Shown here one piece after another: positions 19,443-26,857 of a DNA stretch of 64,000 nucleotides. The stretch's first letter is position 1. Each line of letters starts with the position of its first letter. The stretch is from Mesorhizobium hawassense (GTDB taxonomy: Bacteria > Pseudomonadota > Alphaproteobacteria > Rhizobiales > Rhizobiaceae), in NCBI RefSeq assembly GCF_003289945.1, contig NZ_QMBP01000001.1:620001-684000 (forward strand). Direction: 5' to 3'. The translations under genes were made by a program, and so were the position numbers. The notes under the pieces were generated by a model. It had not been told where the DNA came from. It searched no databases and was given only the letters and a program-made list of their open reading frames with translations.

Positions 19443-19565
19443 CTGGGGTTCCTGGAAGCTTTTCGAACTTTCTTGGTCGCGCCTCAGCCCGAATTGCGGG
19501 TGCTCATGGGCAAAGTGAGACACTAGATTCGGTTTCTAGATTGGAAGGCGGCGGCTTCTGGCACG
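19443..19565 (+). repeat. Left copy of the direct repeat flanking the 24 kb island
   Basis: The stretch 19443-19533 aligns with 43515-43605 at roughly 80 percent identity by eye. Shared blocks include GGAAGCTTTTCGAACTTTCT and GCCCGAATTGCGGGTGCT. Weaker similarity continues to about 19565. The gap between mdeB and the next gene (19393-19689) holds nothing else recognisable. Confidence 0.8.
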
Positions 19566-19689
19566 CGTGGCGTCCTGATAGCGCGCGTCTGCCCTGCTCA
19601 ATCCAGATCAACGCTTTCAGGCGCAACTGAGATTGCGATGAGCAATGAAGGCGACGCCGGCTGATCAAGCGGCGTTTCCAAGAAGAGCT

Positions 19690-20337
19690 TCATTCCACGG
19701 TCAGGACCCCGCTGAAATCCTCGGTGTTCAGGAAGAAGCCGAGATCGATTGCCTTTGCCATGAACGCCGGATCGGCATTCATGGTCTGGTGTTCCTTCTT
19801 CAGAAGCCCGTGGAGATCGAAATACTGCTCGCGGAATGATGCCCGGTCCATGCCCGCGTAGGGCGCGTTCTTGGCCTCCTGGACGGTGCAAGCCTTCAGG
19901 ATTGCGGGGTCTGCGGCGGCGGCAGGAAACGACGGCCTGGCAAAATCCAGCGGCCCCAGCCCCGGCACGATCGCCAGCGGAAATTGCGTAATACAGCGAA
20001 CCGGGCCGGAGGGGCCCCCCAAAGCCAGATCGTAGAAGGGCGGCCTTTGTCCCTTAGCCGCTAGGTAGGCGAAGGCGCGAATGCGATTGGCGGCCTTGAG
20101 CGTGGCAAGGTCGGTCGTCTCAAGCATGGTGTTTTGAATCTTCGGCGCGTTGACGACACCGAGGGCAGCCAACTGCTGCCGCAGCCAGCCGGGATCCTTG
20201 TCGATCCAAGCGAGGAAGTCGAGGGGAACCGCCTGCGGTTCTTTCAGCGGCTGGCTCATCAACGGGGCAAATACAGCGGACCCGGCCAGCATGGCAAGGG
20301 CTGCGAGGGCCGCCTTCAAGGTGTGGAAGTGAATCAC
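19690..20337 (-). CDS. Exported protein of unknown family, last gene of the island operon
   Basis: The product is 215 residues. GTG 20337 is the chosen start because a strong GGGAGG ribosome-binding site lies about six bases upstream, and the next upstream ATG (20367) overlaps the preceding gene's stop. Residues 1-23 (ALAALAMLAGSAVFAP) form a likely Sec signal peptide. I recognise no domain; the mature part contains AWIDKDPGWLRQQL and two cysteines (CITQF and ACTVQ). The gene starts 26 bases after the Tc/RHS-like toxin gene, the usual position of an immunity or accessory gene. Neither role is shown by sequence. Confidence 0.78.
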   Translation of the reverse strand: MIHFHTLKAALAALAMLAGSAVFAPLMSQPLKEPQAVPLDFLAWIDKDPGWLRQQLAALGVVNAPKIQNTMLETTDLATLKAANRIRAFAYLAAKGQRPPFYDLALGGPSGPVRCITQFPLAIVPGLGPLDFARPSFPAAAADPAILKACTVQEAKNAPYAGMDRASFREQYFDLHGLLKKEHQTMNADPAFMAKAIDLGFFLNTEDFSGVLTVE

Positions 20338-20363
20338 GGTCAACCTCCCAATCTGTGCGCAGA

Positions 20364-23300
20364 TCATGGATGGAATGGCGAGTAGTTGTTGCGCGGCAGA
20401 ATGCCCAGCATGTCGCGCAACTGGTTCTCGGTAATATCGTCAGGCCGCGGCGTGCCGCCCACGCCGACGGTGCGAGCTTCCTCGTCCATGGAGGTGTGGG
20501 TCGAGCCATCCAGCCCCTTGTAAGTTGCCGGACCCATGCCCGAAATCTGTCCGGACTGAATGTGCGAGGCGTGAATTTGCTCATGGGCGAGCACGATGCC
20601 CGGATCCGCCGCATTGTTGGACACAGTGTTCGTGGCCTTGTCGAATTCCGGCGATGTCCGTGTCCGTGCGGCGGCGGGGTCGTACTTGATGATCGCGCCG
20701 CCGGGCGTGGTTGTAGGGTCCTTCGTTAAGTCGGTGGGAACGGTGCCGGTCCTGCCTGGCACATTCTGAATTGTCACCGTTTCCGGACTGTCGACGATGC
20801 GCTTGGTCAGTTCGCGCCCAGTGTCCATGCTGGTGCCCGGCACGAAGAAGTTCTTGATGTCGAGCCAGGCGCCGTGCAGCCAGCTTTGCGACACTTCGCC
20901 GGTCTTGCTGTCGACGCGGGCCGTCGGGTCGGTGCGCTGCATATCCTCTTCGACCTGGCGCCGGTAGGCGGCGTCGCCCGCTACGATCTCCTTGAGACCG
21001 GTCGGATCGATATACGCCATAGGGTTGTTGTTGGCGTAAGCAAAGAGGTTGCACGACACAGGATTGCCCGTGCAGCGTTCGGGATCGCCCACATAAAGGG
21101 GATCGGGCGAAATGAACCGGCCAAGCACGGGGTCGTAGTAGCGCGCCCCGAAGTAATAGAGGCCGGTGTCGTCGTCCAGGTACTTGCCGGTGTAGCGGTG
21201 GTGCGTTTTTTCACGCGGCAGTTCCGCGGCCACTTGCGTCACATGCTGGCCCCAGGCAGGTGCCACCACCTCCGGCTGATGTTCGGTACCATAGGCGCGG
21301 TAGAGCATCTGCTCGACGGGTGTGCCATCTGAAGCAATCACATAGTCGGAACTCTCGATGTGATCCTTCAGATAGTAGAACCACTTGCCGGTGCCATGTT
21401 CGAGGCGCACCAGCTTTGTCGACGCGATATTGACATAGCTTTCCTCGCCCTTGGGGCCGACCTCGAAAGTTTCCACAGGGTAGAGGTAGAGCTGGTCCGG
21501 CGCCGAGCCATCAGTGGTGACGACCTTCTTGTAAAGGCGTCGTCCGGTCTGGTCGTAGCCATAGAAAACATCCTTGGCCGCGGCCTGTGCCCGGATCAGG
21601 TTGCCGTTGATATCGAACACCGTGCCGGTGAGGCTCGGCGAATTGGCCAACTGTCCAAATGCGTCGAAGCCGTAGCGCTTTGCGGCGGTGCTGGCCGGGA
21701 CGAGGCCCGTATCCGCCACCGGCACCAGCGGGGCGCGGGCATCGAATTCGTCGTCGCGGGCAAAGGCGCCTGCCGGCGTGTATTCGAAGTTCGCCTGCTC
21801 ACCGTAACGCTTGAACGAGACGAGCTGGTTCTTGAAGTCATAGTGGAAGGTGCCCGAACGGTCGACATGAGTAGGCCCGCCCGACCCATCGCGCAGGGCA
21901 TCGACGATCTCGGTGATCGAGCCGTTGGAGTTGAAGGTCATCGAGAGATCCTGCAGCGGCATGCCGCCGGCTTTTGACACGATCTTCGTCATGAACAGAG
22001 TGGCAGGATCGTAGGTCATTTCGGTGAAGGCGCCCTGCCGATAGTCGACGCGCGCAATGCGGCCTTCGGCGTTGTAGGTGATGTTCTCGATCACTTTCTG
22101 CGGCCCGTTAAAATCCGAGTGCATGACGGTCACCGACTTCAAATTCTTGTCGGGACCGAGCGCGAATTTGGAGGCAAGGCCGCGCGGCCCGACAGATGAA
22201 TCGATGCGCCCGTCGAGCGTCTGATGGAAATGATCGGCATAGGATGCGCCGTTGATTTCAACCTCGTTGGTCACCATGCGGCCGTTCTTGTTGTAGGCAT
22301 AACGTTCGACCGCATTCAGCAGGCCGTTCGGATCGTGAATGGTGACCTGTGTTGTCTTGTCCAGCGGCAGCGGGATGCCATCTTCGAAGCCTGCCGCCGA
22401 AGCAACTTGGACAGCGCGGTCATACTGGTATTCGAGGTGCAGCACACCATCGTTCACTTCCGTCAGCTTGCGGTTCAAAAAGTCATAAGTGTAGGTCTGC
22501 ACGGACGTTTCGCCATTCTTGCCAATGCGGGCAACCGCCGACTGGCGGCCCCGCTTGTCGTAAAAGGCATAACGCTCGCCCATGCCAGGCAGGGACTGAT
22601 ATTCGATATCTCCGACTGAATTGTGGGTGAGGCGGCGCGGCGTGGTTTCGCCGGGCAGCCAGATTTCGCTGAGGTAGCCGAAGCTATCGCGCACGAAACG
22701 GGTGATGTCGTTGCGTCCGTTGCCGTCGCTGGCAATCACGGCAGTGATGCCGTTCTCGTTGCTGAGCGAATACTCACTGGTCGTCACCGTTCCAGCAAAC
22801 TGGTCGGTATAAGTCGTTTTGATGATCGTGCCCCACGGCTCATAACTCGAATCCGAGAACTTGCCGGAAGGATGCGTCTCGTGGACCATGCGGGCCGCAG
22901 CGTCGTAGGTATAGGCGTTGCCGATCTCATGATCGGGACGTGGAATGTCTCCCAAACCAAAGGTTGCTTGCAGATCGAGATTTGCCACCCCGCCGAAACT
23001 CGTCACCACAAAAGGTGTCCAGCGGAAGGTCTCTTTTTCGTTGCGGTTGTAGAACAGGAAGTTGCTGACCCTGACGCCGCCATCGGCTGCGTTTTCGAGA
23101 TCGGCAATCTTGTCGCCGCGCGCGTTGTAGGCGGCCATCTCGTCGATCCACTCGGTTTCGCCCTGGGGCGTTGCGGCGGCATTCGGATACCGGCGCTTGG
23201 AGGTGAGGATGAGCGACGGCAGGCCGTTCTCGCCGATCTTGTAGTGAAACACCTTTTCGGCGCCATCTGCGGCTACTTCGCGGATCTTGCGGCCGAGCGC

Positions 23301-26300
23301 GTCATATTCCTGCGTGACCACCATGCCGAGAGGCGTGGTCATGGTGTTGACGGCGCCCTGGCGCGGGCCGTCATAGGTCATCGCCGTCACCTGGTCGAGC
23401 TCCGGTGTGCCGCCAGCCAGCTTGGCGTGGCGGAGAGGCAGCGTGCCGGTCTCCTCGTAAGAAACGGCTTCTGTCTGGCCGAAATCGTCGGACATGGCGA
23501 TGACGTTGCCGAACACGTCGTAGGCCATCTTTTTGGTGAGCGCTCGGACCGGAGTTTTGAGTGACTCGAGGGTCGCTGGAACCGTGCCGAGGCCCGAGAA
23601 AACCTCAAGCATGCGCGAACCCATGCGGCCGCCGAAATCCGGGAGGTAGACATAGCTTTCGCGGCTGAGGAGGCGTGTGCCGGTGAGCACCCGCCGCTGC
23701 GAGCCGGCATTGACAATGCCGAGCGCAGCGAGCGCGCTGCGCGACTCGGCATAGTCCGTCTCCGTGGTTCGCGTGAAGCCGGGCACGGTGAGACCTTGAG
23801 GACCGGGAATATCACGGACCTGAACGGTCTCGATTGCCGGAATGTTGTACTTGTCGAACTCAGAATAGGTCTGCGTTTTGACCGGATCCTTGCATTCGGG
23901 ATCGGCGGGGTCCTGCTGCTCGGCCGTGCCGGCCTGTTCGACAAGGGTGTCTTTCACCTTGCGCAGATACGAAGAGCCATCGCCATTCGGATGCGCCTCC
24001 CAGATCGAAGACTCGCATTTCAGCATGGCTCCGGTCTGCGGCAATTTCTGCGACCGGGTGGATGTTGACAAAGAATGCAGCGTAACCATGGCGGGATCGA
24101 ATTGCAGCGTTGCATCGGCGCTGGCCAGCAATGTTGCATCCGGTTTCAGCTCATAGGTCTTGCGGATCTTCAGCTTGCCGGCGAGGTTCAAATCGGCGGC
24201 GGCTTCGGCAAAAGTGTAGAACTGCTCGCGGGTCATGCCGGAGCGCTGGGTGACACGGCCGGTGCCGACGGTTTCATCGCCGTAGGTCACTTTCTCGACA
24301 TCGGAGAAGCCGATGAAGCGGCGGTTGATCACATCGTAGTATGGGTTGTGATAATAATACTCCTCGGTCTGCGCTTGGGCCCGGGCCATGCCCGGCACGC
24401 CCTGCGAGGTGACGATTTGCTTGGCGACGACAACGGGGAAGTGAAGGTTGTGCGACGATAGGCCATTTGCACGGTCGCGCAGCATTTCGTCGATCGAAGT
24501 GGCATAGCGGATGTCATGCCGGCGGCCCGATGCGAAATCCACCGACGTCAGCAGGTTTGCCTTCACCAGTTGCATCGTATCGGTTCGGTTGAAGTCGATC
24601 ACCACGACCGGCTTCACATCCTCCCCCGACGGTTTCTGGAACACCAGAATTTCGGCTTGCCCATCGCCGTCGATATCGGCCACGCGCGAACTGAAAGTCT
24701 GCGAAGAGGTGCCAACCTGAACGCGCAGATTGAGTTGGATGTTGATCGGGTCGCTCAGATAGCTGCCGTTGCCGAACCCAAGCCACACCTTCATCTGGTC
24801 GGTGCGGTCGCCCATCGACGCGAAATCGATGATGCCGTCGCCATTAGCATCGATGTACCACATGGTCTGCAGGTTATCGCCCGGCTGCATGCCCCCGATC
24901 TTGGAGAAGGTGCCGTGCCCGCAGATGCGGTCGTTCAAGGTGGCGTCGCCAAACAGCAGGGCGTTCGGGTCGGTCGAGAAGATGTTGCCCTGGTTTTCAT
25001 ACAGGCAGAAGCCCTGATCGGCCGGCCTGATCACCACAAGGTCGGGCAGGCGGTCGCCATTCACATCCACTAGGCGCACATTGCCGCGGCTGAGAATCTG
25101 GCCGTCGTTGCTTTCGAACGGAAACCGCTTGGTGATGGCGCCGAAATTGACGGCATAGCCGCCGTCGGGCTGGCGCCGAGTCAGATTGAGAAAGATCTGC
25201 CATTCGGTCTTGCCGTCCGCATTGAGGTGGGTGGTGACGATGTCCGAAAGGCTGTCGTTGTTCAGGTCGGCGAACCGGCCGTGGCCGCCGGCGAAGCTGG
25301 TGGGCGAAATGCCCGGCACCTGAATGCTGCGGCCGATATACGGAAACGAGCCATCGGCATGGCCATCGTAGATGTACATGACACCATCGCCGATCTCGAC
25401 GATGTCGACATAGCTGTCGCCAAACAGGTCGGCGAAGGCAAAGCGGTCGTCGGTGAGCCGCGGCGCAATCTGCCGCACCATGCCGCTGTCAGTGGGCCGG
25501 CTCAGCAGCAGCTGGCGGGTTTCGGAGAATGCGCTCGAGAGATCGCCGCCACCCAGATAAACGGTCGCGCCATCGTCCTTGGTTTGCACGATGTCGGTTA
25601 AGCCATCCATGTTCAAATCGGCGAGTTCGAAATTCTGCGGCGGAATATCGCCGGCGAAGGCCATTTTAGGCGCTTCGAAAACGACCGGGCGCGACGCGAG
25701 TTCGGAAGCGGTCCACGACGAATAGTCGAAGCGAACATCCGGAAACTTCAGGGTGTTGGCGGCCAGCGCCGCACCGCCCGTTTCGCCATAGCGATAGAGT
25801 ACGCGAAGCTGATCGAGCACGTTAAAGGAATTAGCATCGATGCGCGGCTGCAAATCGGCCTGCGCCTGAGCCAGGCAATCGGGATGCGCGCGGACTACGA
25901 ATTTCGTGGTGTTTGACGTATCGCGGCCCACATAGCCCATGCACCACTGGGCATAGACCGTGTTGTTGAAGCGGGCCGTGACCTTGCCATAGAGCTTGGC
26001 ATTGCGCTGGGTTGCGCCGGTCGTGTGGCTGACCAGGGTAGCCTGCGTGTCGATCAGATCGAAGCTGTAGGTGCTTTGGCCGCCGGCGAAACTGATGGTC
26101 TTCAGATAGGCGCGGCCGCCGAACTTCTGGTATTCGTAGCGTACCGCCTCGCGATTGGCATTGAGCTGCAGCACCAGGGGCCAGTTGGCGACATAAGGTT
26201 TCGAGGATGAAAAATTCCCCTCGGCGATAGCCGGGTCGCCCGAGAAGATCATGCGCGAGCCGTCGGCCCCCTGCACCTCGAAGCCCGATGGAATGGTATC

Positions 26301-26831
26301 GGTCTGCAAAGCCCCAGTCTTGTTCAGGCTTACCACATCGAAGGGACCCGTGTGATAGAGAATTTTCGAATAGTCCTCGGCGTATTCGGGCCGGTATTCC
26401 CACACGCCGTTGGTGTTGCCCTGAAAGATCAGGCGGACGCCGTTGTAGGACAGATGCGAAAAGAACCCGCCCTCGGGCCGCGTTCCCGGTATGGCCGTGC
26501 CCAAATCATCATTGAAGGCGATGGAGCTGATGCCGAAACGCCAGCCGATTCCGAGGCCGTTACCATTATCGCCGGAAAATTGATTGTAGGTGAGATTGAT
26601 CTGCGGCCCGAACTGGCCGCGGGTCGGCAGGCTCGGCAGCGGCAGGGTGAAATTGGCCGCTCCCGTATTGTTATTCAGCGTGAAGCTGCCTTCCTCGCGC
26701 GTTACCGTGCCGCCAGCGGCGGGAAGCTGCACCACTGAAGTTGCCGATTTGTCGTCGGCGCGCGCCGCGCCATGAATTACTATTGCGACAACTGCGGCGA
26801 AGGTGATCTTGAAAAGGTTGCACTTCTTCAT
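20364..26831 (-). CDS. Exported TcB-TcC-like RHS toxin with C-terminal M91 (NleD-like) metalloprotease domain
   Basis: The protein is 2155 residues. In order: a Sec-type signal peptide (1-25, ending near AARADD); an SpvB-like domain (about 35-330, NLTYNQFSGDNGNGLGIGW); six FG-GAP/VCBS-like repeats (about 400-725, e.g. ADLNMDGLTDIV, VADIDGDGQAEIL); TcdB-middle-like sequence (about 755-880, RRFIGFSDVEKV); YD/RHS repeats (about 1140-1880); the RHS core end (GARYYDPVLGRFISPDP, 1896-1911; NNNPMAYIDPTGL); and a variable C-terminus (about 1947-2155). The tail has HEQIH at 2083-2087, then DEEARTVG and ENQLRDMLG. I recognise this pattern from M91 zinc proteases (NleD/HopH1) that cut host MAP kinases. 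ATG 26831 replaces an upstream in-frame start without a signal. Tc toxins normally lack a signal peptide. Confidence 0.88.
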   Translation of the reverse strand: MKKCNLFKITFAAVVAIVIHGAARADDKSATSVVQLPAAGGTVTREEGSFTLNNNTGAANFTLPLPSLPTRGQFGPQINLTYNQFSGDNGNGLGIGWRFGISSIAFNDDLGTAIPGTRPEGGFFSHLSYNGVRLIFQGNTNGVWEYRPEYAEDYSKILYHTGPFDVVSLNKTGALQTDTIPSGFEVQGADGSRMIFSGDPAIAEGNFSSSKPYVANWPLVLQLNANREAVRYEYQKFGGRAYLKTISFAGGQSTYSFDLIDTQATLVSHTTGATQRNAKLYGKVTARFNNTVYAQWCMGYVGRDTSNTTKFVVRAHPDCLAQAQADLQPRIDANSFNVLDQLRVLYRYGETGGAALAANTLKFPDVRFDYSSWTASELASRPVVFEAPKMAFAGDIPPQNFELADLNMDGLTDIVQTKDDGATVYLGGGDLSSAFSETRQLLLSRPTDSGMVRQIAPRLTDDRFAFADLFGDSYVDIVEIGDGVMYIYDGHADGSFPYIGRSIQVPGISPTSFAGGHGRFADLNNDSLSDIVTTHLNADGKTEWQIFLNLTRRQPDGGYAVNFGAITKRFPFESNDGQILSRGNVRLVDVNGDRLPDLVVIRPADQGFCLYENQGNIFSTDPNALLFGDATLNDRICGHGTFSKIGGMQPGDNLQTMWYIDANGDGIIDFASMGDRTDQMKVWLGFGNGSYLSDPINIQLNLRVQVGTSSQTFSSRVADIDGDGQAEILVFQKPSGEDVKPVVVIDFNRTDTMQLVKANLLTSVDFASGRRHDIRYATSIDEMLRDRANGLSSHNLHFPVVVAKQIVTSQGVPGMARAQAQTEEYYYHNPYYDVINRRFIGFSDVEKVTYGDETVGTGRVTQRSGMTREQFYTFAEAAADLNLAGKLKIRKTYELKPDATLLASADATLQFDPAMVTLHSLSTSTRSQKLPQTGAMLKCESSIWEAHPNGDGSSYLRKVKDTLVEQAGTAEQQDPADPECKDPVKTQTYSEFDKYNIPAIETVQVRDIPGPQGLTVPGFTRTTETDYAESRSALAALGIVNAGSQRRVLTGTRLLSRESYVYLPDFGGRMGSRMLEVFSGLGTVPATLESLKTPVRALTKKMAYDVFGNVIAMSDDFGQTEAVSYEETGTLPLRHAKLAGGTPELDQVTAMTYDGPRQGAVNTMTTPLGMVVTQEYDALGRKIREVAADGAEKVFHYKIGENGLPSLILTSKRRYPNAAATPQGETEWIDEMAAYNARGDKIADLENAADGGVRVSNFLFYNRNEKETFRWTPFVVTSFGGVANLDLQATFGLGDIPRPDHEIGNAYTYDAAARMVHETHPSGKFSDSSYEPWGTIIKTTYTDQFAGTVTTSEYSLSNENGITAVIASDGNGRNDITRFVRDSFGYLSEIWLPGETTPRRLTHNSVGDIEYQSLPGMGERYAFYDKRGRQSAVARIGKNGETSVQTYTYDFLNRKLTEVNDGVLHLEYQYDRAVQVASAAGFEDGIPLPLDKTTQVTIHDPNGLLNAVERYAYNKNGRMVTNEVEINGASYADHFHQTLDGRIDSSVGPRGLASKFALGPDKNLKSVTVMHSDFNGPQKVIENITYNAEGRIARVDYRQGAFTEMTYDPATLFMTKIVSKAGGMPLQDLSMTFNSNGSITEIVDALRDGSGGPTHVDRSGTFHYDFKNQLVSFKRYGEQANFEYTPAGAFARDDEFDARAPLVPVADTGLVPASTAAKRYGFDAFGQLANSPSLTGTVFDINGNLIRAQAAAKDVFYGYDQTGRRLYKKVVTTDGSAPDQLYLYPVETFEVGPKGEESYVNIASTKLVRLEHGTGKWFYYLKDHIESSDYVIASDGTPVEQMLYRAYGTEHQPEVVAPAWGQHVTQVAAELPREKTHHRYTGKYLDDDTGLYYFGARYYDPVLGRFISPDPLYVGDPERCTGNPVSCNLFAYANNNPMAYIDPTGLKEIVAGDAAYRRQVEEDMQRTDPTARVDSKTGEVSQSWLHGAWLDIKNFFVPGTSMDTGRELTKRIVDSPETVTIQNVPGRTGTVPTDLTKDPTTTPGGAIIKYDPAAARTRTSPEFDKATNTVSNNAADPGIVLAHEQIHASHIQSGQISGMGPATYKGLDGSTHTSMDEEARTVGVGGTPRPDDITENQLRDMLGILPRNNYSPFHP

Positions 26832-26857
26832 GACAGGATCCCTTTCAGCGGCTGGGC

